Of a stretch of 64,000 bases of DNA, positions 10,501-19,540 are shown piece after piece; position 1 is the first letter of the stretch, and every line of letters starts with the position of its first letter. This stretch comes from Sediminibacterium soli. Lineage in GTDB: Bacteria > Bacteroidota > Bacteroidia > Chitinophagales > Chitinophagaceae. Where the stretch lies: NCBI RefSeq assembly GCF_009939225.1, contig NZ_JAACJR010000006.1, positions 496,001 through 560,000 on the forward strand, given 5' to 3'. The notes under the pieces are model-generated. The model worked only from the letters and a program-made list of their open reading frames with translations. It did not search any database and was not told where the DNA came from. The position numbers were made by a program, and so were the translations under genes.

Positions 10501-10622
10501 GCATCCGCTTTTTTCTCCATGGCGCTTTCGTGGCTCTTTACGAACCAGGTAAAAGACAGTTGATACAGGCAAATCAGTATCAGGGCAATCGCAAAAAATC
10601 GCACTAAACCTTTCAGTTGCAT
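7539..10622 (-). CDS. secDF: Protein translocase SecDF fusion
   Basis: Single-chain SecD plus SecF, the proton-driven membrane factor that helps the Sec translocon release proteins into the periplasm. It has 1027 aa, normal for the Bacteroidota fused form. The SecD half shows LGLDLQGGMSVTMEV near residue 105 and the six-helix block from about 555. The SecF half starts near residue 715 with the paired motif GVEFSGGRSYTIKF and ends with its own six helices. Residues 288-342 are a low-complexity Ala/Thr/Asp/Ser/Lys stretch with repeated TADTS words, probably a flexible insert in the periplasmic P1 region. The gene stands alone with its own terminator. Confidence 0.95.
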   Translation of the reverse strand: MQLKGLVRFFAIALILICLYQLSFTWFVKSHESAMEKKADAWMKSFPAPEAKYPGNKEQQAAYADSLSDIKKDRLRRLLDSTKDEKLAFGLTTYSSAKEKELMLGLDLQGGMSVTMEVGLDGLIKSLANYTKDAVFNKALENAVLKKANTSANLIDLFKEEFARTSPGTKLAPFFAARSNNKIKIDASDDAVTNYLKDQSDIAFQTTYRILRTRIDRFGVSSNNINPDPSKGVINIEMAGVTDKERVRAYLQSSANLQFFEVYTLENRDLVNGITEANKTIEAHLNGAKTADTTVTAADTTAVAKATADTSKADTSKTATLSNIASGTKTGAVKDSSKIKANENPIGRILQIAQPYQGSDGKVVYPAMIGYIASKDTGTLNDYLALDAVKNRFPSNLVFMYGKAELNDPKAKDILTLYAIKTLDNGQAELGGEGISATQDYDERGRIAIKMNMDKIGTTIWAKMTGRNVGKPIAVVLDNFVYSAPNVNEAITTGNSQISGNYTVKEAQDLAQILESGKLPAPAKIVQQQSVGPTLGKESIKGGAMSFLVSFIVIFALMLLYFNTGGWVANVALILNLLFTIGILSALGFTLTAPGIAGLVLTIGLAVDTNVIIFERIKEELTKGKSYPLAVQDGYKRSLSPVLDAHVTTLLTAIILAYFGLGPVLGFATTQIIGILLSLFCGIMVSRLITDWYTNKNRHFEYFTGISKRIFKHASFKFIEYRKVAYVISAIILIGGISTYWHGFDEGVEFSGGRSYTIKFDKTVSPDEIRDELKNEFGEAVITKTVDTKNQVNITTSYKIHETGSNIDSLVEQKLYNGLKPHLPANVSFIDFEKNYKQSSQTVLPTISDDLKKGAQKAVAFGILAICLYIFIRFRDWRYSVGTIVSLLHDVLVTLIVFSYCRSIVPFPLEIDQHFIAAILTVIGFSMNDTVIVYDRIREDSRLMTGADNASVINRAINETLSRTIMTSLTVFLTILILFIFGGEVTRGFAFAMLVGVVTGTYSSIFVAAPILVDFAKNRALGKKEKK

Positions 10623-10702
10623 AATGTGGTAGTGGTTTTCAAATTTTTTTTAGAGCGGCAAAGATAGGGGAATGGGAATGATAATATGACAGGGGGGAGG
10701 GG

Positions 10703-10820
10703 GATTTGAAAATTTGAAAACGGGCTGATTTGAAAATGGGTGCCGGGATTACCCCTGGGATCTCTGCCGAATAGGCAGAAATCCATTTTTCAACTATTCA
10801 AATTACCGGATTCTCAAATT
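10703..10820. repeat. Diverged inverted repeat, TTTGAAAATTTGAAAA family
   Basis: The gap between secDF and the FKBP gene carries GATTTGAAAATTTGAAAA and GATTTGAAAATGGG on the left (10703-10739) and their degraded complement (CCATTTTTCAACTATTCAAATT and GATTCTCAAATT) on the right, up to 10820. It looks like a decayed copy of the better-kept element at 15085-15196. No gene is seen here. Confidence 0.6.
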
Positions 10821-10824
10821 AAAC

Positions 10825-11295
10825 TTATTTCACATCTGTCAGCGTCACATCGAAGAACAGCGGTTCATTCGGCGCGATACCGCCATTGCCGGTACAGCTG
10901 TATGCCAGAGCGGAGGGGATCACCAGTTTGATTCTGCCGCCTTTTTTAATAAGCGGGATACCGATCTTCCAGCCATCGATCACGCCCGACAGGGTGAAGC
11001 TGATGGGATTGGCCCTTGAATCGAAAATGGTATTATTGAAATGCTTTCCGGTGTACACCACAGATACCGTTGAGGAACTGCTGGGTGAACTGCCGCTTCC
11101 CGGATCAACGATCTCGTAAAACAGCCCCGAGGTATGTACCTGGTAATTGATGCCGTTGGCCTGGCAGTAGGCTTCGAGCTGCTGTTTTTCGGAGGTAACG
11201 GGAACGGGCTGGCAGCCACTTTCCTTTTTTCCACAACCGCTGCTGACCAGCAAAAAAAACAATACCCCAGCAAAAACCGATTTCATGTGCTTCAT
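10825..11295 (-). CDS. FKBP-type peptidyl-prolyl cis-trans isomerase lipoprotein
   Basis: 156 aa. An N-terminal signal with lipobox VSSGC (Cys about 21) predicts a lipid-anchored envelope protein. The second half is one FKBP_C domain: VSVVYTGKHFNNTIFDS, VIDGWKIGIPLIKKGGRIKL, IPSALAYS and FFDVTLTDV, the order seen in active FKBPs. The usual tyrosine before the glycine of the last motif is replaced in part (YSCTGNGGIAPNEPL), common in Bacteroidota paralogs. The likely role is folding or quality control of exported proteins. It is monocistronic as far as can be seen. Confidence 0.88.
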   Translation of the reverse strand: MKHMKSVFAGVLFFLLVSSGCGKKESGCQPVPVTSEKQQLEAYCQANGINYQVHTSGLFYEIVDPGSGSSPSSSSTVSVVYTGKHFNNTIFDSRANPISFTLSGVIDGWKIGIPLIKKGGRIKLVIPSALAYSCTGNGGIAPNEPLFFDVTLTDVK

Positions 11296-11337
11296 TTGTT
11301 TTATAGACCCGTTAGGCAGACCGATAGCTGCATTCCT

Positions 11338-11658
11338 TTATTCATTTTGCGTTTTCTTTTTGCGGGCCAGCAGTTCGCGGTAACGCTGTTCCTGCATTTC
11401 CCACCTGAATTTCCGGTAAAAAAAGGCAAGGAAAAACGAGATCGCCAGGATGGCAAATACCAGCAGAAAAGAACTCAGCCGGCTGTTTGCTTCCATATTG
11501 GCCCTTTCGTACCAGCCGGCAGACAGCAGCAGCAGGGTGCCGATACCGATGGCAAAACCACCGGATAAGCCCACAAAAAAAGGCCGGAGACTGTTTTTTT
11601 CAGCCTCCCGGTTCTTCTCCCAGTAACCGATAAACGATTCCTCCTCACTGCTCAGCAT
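11338..11658 (-). CDS. Small two-helix membrane protein, function unknown
   Basis: 106 aa from the ATG at 11658. An upstream start at 11715 would add 19 residues lacking signal or domain character and would reach further into the divergent YhhN promoter. It has an acidic N-terminus (MLSSEEESFIGYWEKNREAEK), two membrane helices (FFVGLSGGFAIGIGTLLLLS and LLVFAILAISFFLAFFY) and a basic C-terminal tail RKFRWEMQEQRYRELLARKK. The pattern suggests a protein with its termini in the cytoplasm. No family is recognised. Confidence 0.6.
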   Translation of the reverse strand: MLSSEEESFIGYWEKNREAEKNSLRPFFVGLSGGFAIGIGTLLLLSAGWYERANMEANSRLSSFLLVFAILAISFFLAFFYRKFRWEMQEQRYRELLARKKKTQNE

Positions 11659-11741
11659 GCCGCGAAGATACGGTGGAAATAAAACACCGGCTGCTGCAAA
11701 TTGAGGTTGCAACAATGTATATTCGGTGTAAGAACAGTCAG

Positions 11742-12416
11742 ATGAAATCTATCAGAAAACAAGGTAGCCGGATGTACTTGCTGGTATTGGCTGCCCATGG
11801 CTTTGCCATCTGTTTTGGATGGGAAACCCTGCGCATCTTATCCAAACTGCTGCTGATGCCGGTGCTGGGACTCTGGTTATGTGCCCTGGCAGGCCGGAGA
11901 GCGGGATGGCTGGTCTATGCCGGACTGTTGTTTGCCTGGCTGGGCGACTGGGCGCTGTTGTACGAAGACAACCTGTTCTTTATGCTTGGCATGGCCGGCT
12001 TTATTGGTACGCATACCTGTTACAGCATTTATTTTTCCAGGCTGCAGGAGCGATCCAACAGTCGTTTGCGCGAGGCCTTTGCCGCCGCGGTGATACTGAT
12101 CCTGCTATGCGTAACGATGTTTGTTGTGCTGAATCCCTACCTGGGCAGCCTGCGGTTGCCGATACTTTTTTATATGACAGTTATCAGCGTAATGGCCATA
12201 CTGGCCGCCAATACCGCTGCCAACCCGGCGCTCCGGCGCATTGCCCTATGCTGTTTTATACCCGGAGCGGCCCTGTTTGTGGTTTCCGATGCCCTGCTTG
12301 CATATAACAAATTTGTATTGCATACCGGCTGGATGAGTATACCGGTTATGCTGAGCTATGGTTTTGCGCAGTTCTTCCTGGTACGGGGTTTTGGCCGCGC
12401 AGCACGTCGTTTTTAA
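11742..12416 (+). CDS. YhhN family integral membrane protein (1 of 2)
   Basis: 224 aa from ATG 11742; the frame opens earlier at 11673, but the residues before MKSIRKQG are not membrane-like and overlap the divergent gene. About eight hydrophobic helices. The family signature is visible as LFAWLGDWALLYEDNLFFMLGMAGFIGTHTCYSIYF: a Gly-Asp pair in a helix followed by the F-x-x-G-x-x-x-F-x-x-x-H pattern. YhhN proteins are related to TMEM86 lysoplasmalogenase, which cleaves the vinyl-ether bond of lysoplasmalogens. That activity is unproven for most bacterial members. A second family member follows 56 bp downstream. Confidence 0.8.
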   Translation: MKSIRKQGSRMYLLVLAAHGFAICFGWETLRILSKLLLMPVLGLWLCALAGRRAGWLVYAGLLFAWLGDWALLYEDNLFFMLGMAGFIGTHTCYSIYFSRLQERSNSRLREAFAAAVILILLCVTMFVVLNPYLGSLRLPILFYMTVISVMAILAANTAANPALRRIALCCFIPGAALFVVSDALLAYNKFVLHTGWMSIPVMLSYGFAQFFLVRGFGRAARRF

Positions 12417-12472
12417 GCGCATCTTAAGCCCGGAAATCCTTTTCCAGCCCGTGTTTTGAGTAATTTGACCGT

Positions 12473-13183
12473 ATGCGATTGCTCGGTCTGATGCAAAAGC
12501 GGGTTCTCTACATGTACGGTATCGTGTTGCTGGCGCATTGTTTGTTTCAATACCTGAAACTGCCCTATGTGGCGGTCACTAAACCATTGCTGGTACCCTT
12601 GCTGCTGGCCTTTCTGTTATCCAGGGATGAAGACATCGGCCTGGTGGCAGGTAAATTCATTTTTTATGTGGGTATGTTCCTGGCCCTGTTCGGCGATGTG
12701 CTGCTGATATCCATCAACGATACTTTTTTCATGAGCGGCATGATCGCTTTCATGCTTATGAACCTCGCCTATGCCGTTACGTTTTACCTGCTCGAAAAAC
12801 CTCCCTTGTTCGGCAACCTGCCGGTGCTGATCTCGGCGCTGGTGCTTGCCCTGGTTGCCTGGAAAGTATACGGCTTTCTCTCAGAAGAACTGGCACAGTA
12901 CCGCCTTACGGTGCTGGTATATGTTTGCACGGTATTGTTAATGTGCTTCTCCGCCATTGCTGCGGCAACCGGCAGCGTCCATGGCCGGGTGGCTCTCCGC
13001 TATTTTGTGAGCGGCGCCGTTGTCTTTCTGTTTGAAAACATCCTGGTAGGCCTCAACCGCTTTCACTGGAACAGTAACAAGGATGTATATGTGGTCATCA
13101 TGCTCAGCTATGGCCTTGCCCAATACCTGTTTGTAAGAGGCGTCGAAAAAACCTATCTCTCCTTACCGGGGAAACGAATATAA
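12473..13183 (+). CDS. YhhN family integral membrane protein (2 of 2)
   Basis: 236 aa, eight or so helices. It is collinear with the preceding protein: MFLALFGDVLLISINDTFFMSGMIAFMLMNLAYAVTF matches the Gly-Asp helix signature, and the ending MLSYGLAQYLFVRGVEK parallels MLSYGFAQFFLVRGFGR of its neighbour. The two therefore look like an old tandem duplication that has diverged strongly. The His found in the signature of the first copy is Ala/Tyr-rich here, so activities may differ. Start choice MRLLGLMQKR; a later Met (MQKRVLYMYG) is also possible. Confidence 0.75.
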   Translation: MRLLGLMQKRVLYMYGIVLLAHCLFQYLKLPYVAVTKPLLVPLLLAFLLSRDEDIGLVAGKFIFYVGMFLALFGDVLLISINDTFFMSGMIAFMLMNLAYAVTFYLLEKPPLFGNLPVLISALVLALVAWKVYGFLSEELAQYRLTVLVYVCTVLLMCFSAIAAATGSVHGRVALRYFVSGAVVFLFENILVGLNRFHWNSNKDVYVVIMLSYGLAQYLFVRGVEKTYLSLPGKRI

Positions 13184-13378
13184 ATTAGCGGATTAGCGGA
13201 TTATGGATTGACGGATGGAGGATTAAAAGATATCTATATAACGGGAAATTTGTTTTATGGCTGCATGGCTGTGGTATTCCTGCTATTGATCAACCCGATA
13301 CACGCAATAAAACCATATGACAATTCAGCCATTTAGCCATACAACACACCCATCCAATCCGCCAACCCACAAATCAAA

Positions 13379-13416
13379 TAAAAAAAATCCCCGCACATTA
13401 CATGCAGGGATTTTTT
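13379..13416 (-). terminator. Rho-independent terminator of groES-groEL
   Basis: A stem of ten pairs (13386-13395 with 13403-13412, one G-U) and a 7-base loop, flanked by an A-run and a T-run. On the minus strand it follows the groEL stop codon by about 25 bp. Confidence 0.85.
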
Positions 13417-13438
13417 ATTTAAATAGGATGGGGATCGA

Positions 13439-15082
<1,644 letters not shown>

Positions 15083-15084
15083 TC

Positions 15085-15196
15085 AATTTGAAAATTTGAT
15101 GATTTGAAAATTTGAAAATGAATTTGTGCGTTGATTTTTAAATAAGAAAACGGGGACTCCGGTTTTCAAATTTTCAAATCAGCACATTTTCAAATT
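15085..15196. repeat. 34-bp imperfect inverted repeat inside the groES-groEL gap
   Basis: Arms at 15085-15118 and 15163-15196 match in 32 of 34 positions and flank a 44-base loop. The arms are built from TTTGAAAATTTGAAAA words. The element occupies nearly all of the spacer between groES and groEL and would form a long hairpin in the shared mRNA. A decayed relative lies at 10703-10820, so this is a repeat family rather than a chaperonin-specific signal. Confidence 0.85.
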
Positions 15197-15200
15197 ACAA

Positions 15201-15482
15201 TTATACTATCGCAAGGATATCGCTTTCACGCATGATCAGCAGGTCTTCACCCTCGATCTGAATCTCGGTTCCGGCGTACTTTCCGTAAAGAACGGTGTCA
15301 CCAACTTTTACGGTAACCGGCTCGTCTTTTTTACCGGTGCCAGCGGCAACGATCACACCGCGTTGTGGTTTTTCTTTTGCGGTATCTGGAATGATGATTC
15401 CGCCAGCAGTTTTTTCTTCGGCAGCGGCAGGTCTAACAATTACCCTGTCATGCAGCGGAGTAACGTTGATTTTTTTTGCCAT
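15201..15482 (-). CDS. groES: Co-chaperonin GroES (10 kDa)
   Basis: 93 aa, the lid of the GroEL chamber. Signatures: [35 protein letters not shown] covers the N-terminal strand and the mobile loop (residues about 16-32) that docks on GroEL; the end reads [15 protein letters not shown]. It is first in the minus-strand groES-groEL pair. The upstream sequence (15483-15600) shows no CIRCE palindrome (TTAGCACTC-N9-GAGTGCTAA), so HrcA control is not supported. Confidence 0.97.
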   Translation of the reverse strand: MAKKINVTPLHDRVIVRPAAAEEKTAGGIIIPDTAKEKPQRGVIVAAGTGKKDEPVTVKVGDTVLYGKYAGTEIQIEGEDLLIMRESDILAIV

Positions 15483-15794
15483 ACGTTATACGTTTTTGTG
15501 ATTGAGTGAATTAATTACAGCCCCATCCTCGATTATTGTGCCATTTTCCTGCCATAAGCCAAATTTTCAGCGTCTGGCAGTGAACCTGTCCCTCAACGGT
15601 TTGAAACTGTAGAAACGGCGCAAAGATGCAGGAAGTTTTTGAATGCAGGTGTCATTTTTTCACCCGTGCCGCCCGGTTTTACCAGCAGGTTCCGCCAAAA
15701 CGACCAGCGGCCGTGACAGATCACGGCCGCTGGTGCGGATAAACAGGCAGACCGCCGATGCCGGAACCTACTCCGGTGCCGGCCGGGTTGGCTG
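15483..15794. other. Intergenic region upstream of groES (312 bp)
   Basis: It holds the groES promoter region on the minus strand and the terminator hairpin at 15704-15733. No convincing gene: a 69-codon minus-strand frame crosses it but has no start context or protein character. No CIRCE element was found, and no exact TAnnTTTG promoter box could be assigned. Confidence 0.5.
15704..15733 (-). terminator. Terminator-like hairpin downstream of the ferritin-like genes
   Basis: A perfect 13-bp GC-rich stem (15704-15716 and 15721-15733) with loop CAGA. On the minus strand it is followed by TCGTTTTGG, only moderately T-rich. It lies about 60 bp after the stop of the ferritin-like gene at 15795. 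Confidence 0.7.
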
Positions 15795-16631
15795 TCAGGC
15801 AAAAAATGGCGTTACCAGCGCCACCACCTGGTCTTTTGTCAGCGGTTCGTCGAACGATTCGGAAGCAACCGCTGCGCTGAGGGTTCCGCTCACACCCGGC
15901 AGACCGGTAATGTTCACACCGCCCTGGATGGTATTTTCTTCGCCTGCATAGTTGCCGTTGGTGCGGGCATCAATACCGCTTGTGTTACCGGTGATCCAGG
16001 GTTTTACTGCCACACCCTGCGCCGCCCTCATCTGGCGTATATGAGAAGCATGGCGGGCTTCCACCGAATGAATATTCAGCGCGGCGGTGAGCAGGGGTCT
16101 GTTGGCATTGCCCATCAGGTTACCGGCCTGCCCCTTGTAGGCGCGCACGCCGGTGTCTTCCAGGGCCTGCGCCACCGCAAGAAAAGTGGCATAATTGGTA
16201 AAGACATCGGGAAATGCCCCTTTTGCTGTAAAATCGAAATTGGCGGCGGTATACGTATAGGGTGTGCCACCCGCCGCTACGATCGCATTGCGCAGGAAAC
16301 CCACATGTGCATTCTCATGGTCGCGGATGGCCGTAAGGGCAGTCAATGCCGGCCCGGCGGGGATCAGCCCGGCCGTGGCCACGCCTTTGACATAGAAATT
16401 GGCTTCCAGGTACTCGAGCTGCAGGGCAAAATTGAGCACGCCGATCGCCCCGGTGGTGGTTTGCCCGTATGCTTTGCGGAAGAACGAGCCCAGGGCAAGG
16501 GGCAGGGCCGCCAGGCTGATACGGGTGCCCACGCTGCTGAAATGTTTAAAAGCCTGTCGGCGTCCGCTGGTCCGGTCGTAGAACGCCGGATCCGTTTCTT
16601 CTATCTCCGAAAAAATCTGTTGTAAGTTCAT
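15795..16631 (-). CDS. Ferritin-like domain protein with Tat-like signal
   Basis: 278 aa. The N-terminal region carries a twin-arginine motif (SGRRQAFKHF near residue 22) followed by a hydrophobic stretch LAALPLALGSFF ending in AYGQ, so export by Tat or Sec is likely. Then comes a Ferritin_2 type four-helix domain: LNFALQLEYLEANFYVKG, IRDHENAHVGFL, AQALEDTGVRAYKG and HSVEARHASHIRQM. Together these give the Glu/His ligands expected for a di-metal site. The family includes plant desiccation-related proteins. The true role is unknown; metal-dependent oxidation or stress protection is inference. It is the second gene of a pair, 36 bp after the first. Confidence 0.82.
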   Translation of the reverse strand: MNLQQIFSEIEETDPAFYDRTSGRRQAFKHFSSVGTRISLAALPLALGSFFRKAYGQTTTGAIGVLNFALQLEYLEANFYVKGVATAGLIPAGPALTALTAIRDHENAHVGFLRNAIVAAGGTPYTYTAANFDFTAKGAFPDVFTNYATFLAVAQALEDTGVRAYKGQAGNLMGNANRPLLTAALNIHSVEARHASHIRQMRAAQGVAVKPWITGNTSGIDARTNGNYAGEENTIQGGVNITGLPGVSGTLSAAVASESFDEPLTKDQVVALVTPFFA

Positions 16632-16667
16632 GGTGTTTGATTTTAACTGGTTAAGAACAGGGTATGC

Positions 16668-17363
16668 CTAAGAGGGCAGGCGGCTGGCATCGATCCGTGT
16701 ATTGATATAGGCACTGGCAATCATCAGCACTTCGGATGGTTTGCGCGCCATATCCATACCATTTGAATCGAGGGCCGTATTATCTGCAAAACTGCCGTTG
16801 CTGATCAGGTCGCGTATCAGGGCGGCATGACGTGCCTCTACCGATACGATCTTACCCGCCAGCACCAGGTAATCCGGCGTGGTGAGCAACGGACCGGCGC
16901 CATTGTACGCCGTTACACCCAGGTCTTCAAAAGCTTTGGCGGTGGCCAGCACACTGGTGCGGCTGCTGAAATCAATAGCGCTGAAGTTCACCTCCAGTGC
17001 CGCAATCGCGTTGGCACCCAATGCGGCTTTGAAAAACTCGCGGTGGGCTATCTCGTGATCGCGGATATCTGCCAGCAACGCCGTTTCAGCGGCTGTGATG
17101 CCCGAATAGGGAGAGGCGCTTACCCTTGTATAGAATGCCGCTTCAAGCTGCTCGAGCGCATATGCATAATTAAGTACGCCTACATCGCCGCTGCCCAGGT
17201 CCACACCGCCCTTGGAACTGCTTTTTTTACATGACCCGATAACAACCGCGGAAGCCAGGGAGAAAGAACCCGCTGCAGAAAGAAACTGCCTGCGGGAGGA
17301 GGTCTTTGGCCGGACAATAGTATCCGGCACAGGTGTTTCCACCAGTTCAGATGAATGATTCAT
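16668..17363 (-). CDS. Ferritin-like domain lipoprotein with Tat signal
   Basis: 231 aa. A textbook twin-arginine signal (KTSSRRQFLSAAGSFSLASA) is followed by the lipobox-like VIGSC and a Ser/Lys linker, so a folded, metal-loaded lipoprotein is predicted. The Ferritin_2 domain reads LNYALEQ-type helix (LNYAYALEQLEAAFYTR), IRDHEIAHREFF, AKAFEDLGVTAYNG and VSVEARHAALIRDL, with all four helices and the Glu/His ligands. It is about the same design as its downstream neighbour, pointing to a duplication. Tat export would fit metal insertion in the cytoplasm before transport. Function beyond this is unknown. Confidence 0.85.
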   Translation of the reverse strand: MNHSSELVETPVPDTIVRPKTSSRRQFLSAAGSFSLASAVVIGSCKKSSSKGGVDLGSGDVGVLNYAYALEQLEAAFYTRVSASPYSGITAAETALLADIRDHEIAHREFFKAALGANAIAALEVNFSAIDFSSRTSVLATAKAFEDLGVTAYNGAGPLLTTPDYLVLAGKIVSVEARHAALIRDLISNGSFADNTALDSNGMDMARKPSEVLMIASAYINTRIDASRLPS

Positions 17364-17802
17364 AAATAAACTGTTTTTGGGATGAAAGAACGGGATATCT
17401 ATTAGACTGTTGTGAGCTGTCTGTTTCGTAGGATGGATTTAAGTGAACAATCCAGGTGTGTATCGGCGGTTGATTGGGACGTAAAACGAACTCCGTCCCG
17501 GCGTATGAATAACGGCATAAAATATGATGCCATGGTATATACGGTAACCGCAGTATTCCGGTTTTGTTAAAAAAAGCAGGTTGCCGAAACCAAATGCATT
17601 GCCATTGCGTAGGTAATGCTGACCCTAATTAAGCAGGGTGTATCAAGGTTGAGACCCGTTCGTTCCCGAACGGGTTTTGTATATGGCAGCGCAACAGGTA
17701 AACCCTTAATGCCTGTCTGGGAGAGGGGTACTCACTGGCAGCTAAATTTTGTCCCACCCGCAATAAACAATACCTTCGCGGCTCGAACAAGCTCTTATAC
17801 AG
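17364..17802. other. Intergenic region between ferritin-like genes and nusB (439 bp)
   Basis: Divergent promoter space. It contains a hairpin with T-run at 17654-17675 (listed separately) that could end a short plus-strand transcript or act in the nusB leader. A 101-codon plus-strand frame from 17616 overlaps nusB and has no family character; it is not called as a gene. Nothing else is recognised. Confidence 0.5.
17654..17678 (+). terminator. Terminator-like hairpin in the nusB upstream region
   Basis: A 9-bp perfect stem (ACCCGTTCG, 17654-17662; CGAACGGGT, 17667-17675), loop TTCC, then TTTTGT. No gene ends just upstream on the plus strand, so it either ends a small RNA or attenuates the nusB leader transcript. 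It lies 125 bp before the nusB start. Confidence 0.5.
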
Positions 17803-18726
17803 ATGATCAGCAGAAGAAATATCCGTGTGAAAGTGATGCAGTTGCTTTACATGATAGAGGCGGCGGACAATACCGCGGCATTTGCACGGCCCGTAGATAC
17901 CTTACAGAAACAGATCGATAAAAGCCGCGAGCTGTTTGTTTACCTGATTTATTTTTTGACCGAAGTGGCCCGCTATGCGGAAACCAGCGCCCGTAAACGC
18001 GCTTCCCGTAACCTGCCTTCGGCAGAAGACCTGAACGTAAATACCAAGATCGCGGGCAACGAACTGCTCTGGCAGATACTGGAGAGCGGTTCATTTCAGC
18101 AGTCGGTGGAAAAAGACCTTCCGGGTAAAAGGATCGACCGCGACCTGGTAAAAAAACTCTACGAGGCGCTCACCGAAACCGATGTTTATAAGGAATATAT
18201 TTCCCAGCAAAGCCGGCAGAAAGCAAAGGAGAAAGAGATCATGCGGGTGATCTTTCAGCAACTGATGCTTCCCGACGAATCGTTTACCAGCCATATCGAA
18301 GAGCAGTTTCCCAACTGGGACGATGATTCCGAAATGATGGATCAACTGGTAATGAATTACTTGCAGAAGCCGGTGAACATTACTGTACAGGAGATCATCA
18401 GTGCCGAGAAATGGCTGTTTGCACGAACCCTGCTTACCACCGCGATCGAAAAAAAGGAATACTGTGCCGAGCTGATCAAACCCAAACTGAAGAACTGGGA
18501 TTCGGAAAGGATCGCCGTTCTTGATATGGTGCTGATGCGCATGGGGGTTTGCGAGCTGTTGTATTTTGAAACCATCCCCACAAAAGTTACCATCAACGAA
18601 TACATCGACCTGGCCAAAGAGTACAGCACCCCACAGAGCGGACAGTTTGTAAACGGTATCCTCGACAATATCCACAAGGAGCTGCTGGAAGCGGGCAAGA
18701 TCCAGAAAATCAATTTCAAAAAATGA
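17803..18726 (+). CDS. nusB: Transcription antitermination factor NusB (long form)
   Basis: 307 aa, about twice the size of E. coli NusB, as usual in Bacteroidota. The start reads MISRRNIRVKVMQLLYMIEA, the R-R-x-x-R-x-x-x-M-Q-x-L-Y pattern of NusB. The conserved C-terminal part reads VLDMVLMRMGVCELLYFETIPTKVTINEYIDLAK, then SGQFVNGILDNI. The extra material lies in the middle (residues about 60-190). NusB binds boxA RNA with NusE to keep RNA polymerase running through rRNA operons. The stop overlaps the next start by 4 bases (ATGA), so translation is coupled to the DUF1573 gene. Confidence 0.93.
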   Translation: MISRRNIRVKVMQLLYMIEAADNTAAFARPVDTLQKQIDKSRELFVYLIYFLTEVARYAETSARKRASRNLPSAEDLNVNTKIAGNELLWQILESGSFQQSVEKDLPGKRIDRDLVKKLYEALTETDVYKEYISQQSRQKAKEKEIMRVIFQQLMLPDESFTSHIEEQFPNWDDDSEMMDQLVMNYLQKPVNITVQEIISAEKWLFARTLLTTAIEKKEYCAELIKPKLKNWDSERIAVLDMVLMRMGVCELLYFETIPTKVTINEYIDLAKEYSTPQSGQFVNGILDNIHKELLEAGKIQKINFKK

Positions 18727-19157
18727 GAACGCTGTTGTTTTTCCTTGTTGCGGCAACCCTTATCGCCGCCTGCAGCCAGCAGGCAGGTAATGATGCCGCG
18801 GTTAAAATAATGGAGGACACCGCCCGTTATACCACCATACAGTGGCAGGACAGTGTGGTGCATTTTGACACGCTTGACCAGGGCAACCAGACAACCGTTG
18901 TTTTCAAATTCAGAAACACCGGCACCCAGCCGCTGATTTTAGCCGATGTAAAGGCGGGTTGTGGCTGCACCGTGGCGGAATATACAAAAGAGGCGGTGCC
19001 ACCGGGAGGAGAAGGGGTGGTCAAAGGGCTTTTCGACAGCAATCGTGCGCAGGCCGGGGAAGTGAGAAAGAATATCCTGGTAACCAGCAATACCCGCAAC
19101 GGAACGCGGCATACGCTTATCTTTACGGGCTTTATCAGGGAAAAAAAGCATAGTTAA
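18723..19157 (+). CDS. DUF1573 domain lipoprotein
   Basis: 144 aa. Signal peptide with lipobox LIAAC (Cys about 16). The rest is one DUF1573 domain, an immunoglobulin-like fold: FDTLDQGNQTTVVFKFRNTGTQPLILADVKAGCGCTV, with the typical G-C-G-C-T motif, then VPPGGEGVVKGLFDS and NTRNGTRHTLIFTGF. The family is abundant in Bacteroidota and lies next to nusB and yajC in many of their genomes; its function is not established. The start overlaps the nusB stop (ATGA). Confidence 0.87.
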   Translation: MRTLLFFLVAATLIAACSQQAGNDAAVKIMEDTARYTTIQWQDSVVHFDTLDQGNQTTVVFKFRNTGTQPLILADVKAGCGCTVAEYTKEAVPPGGEGVVKGLFDSNRAQAGEVRKNILVTSNTRNGTRHTLIFTGFIREKKHS

Positions 19158-19186
19158 CAATCAATCTTACAATAAAAACTACAAGA

Positions 19187-19519
19187 ATGTCTACACTGAA
19201 TTATGTTTTGTTACAGACACCCGGCGGCGGTGGAATGGTACAGTTGTTACTGATGGGTGGTATCATTATTGTTTTCTGGCTGTTCATGATTCGCCCGCAG
19301 GCGAAAAAAGCCAAGGAACAAAAGAAATTTGTGGAGAATATGCAGAAAGGCGATAAGGTGGTAACCATCGCCGGTATCCACGGCACGGTCAACAAGGTAA
19401 ACGAAGACGGCACCCTGCAGCTGGAAGTGAGTCCGGGCAGTTACCTCAAGATCGAAAAATCTTCTATCAGCATGGAGTGGACTGCCAACCTGAACAAAGC
19501 GGCCGCAGCTGCCAAATAA
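19187..19519 (+). CDS. yajC: Preprotein translocase subunit YajC
   Basis: 110 aa, one membrane helix (LLLMGGIIIVFWLFMI) followed by RPQAKKAKEQKKFVENMQKGDKVVTIAGIHGTV, the YajC signature. YajC binds SecDF at the inner membrane and is not essential. Third in the run nusB, DUF1573, yajC; it begins 29 bp after the DUF1573 gene. A strong terminator at 19541 closes the operon. Confidence 0.95.
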   Translation: MSTLNYVLLQTPGGGGMVQLLLMGGIIIVFWLFMIRPQAKKAKEQKKFVENMQKGDKVVTIAGIHGTVNKVNEDGTLQLEVSPGSYLKIEKSSISMEWTANLNKAAAAAK

Positions 19520-19540
19520 GAAACCGGTCAGACACTGGTA

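Noticed and set aside
15483..15600. CIRCE element controlling groES-groEL
   Set aside because: No TTAGCACTC-N9-GAGTGCTAA or near match is present.
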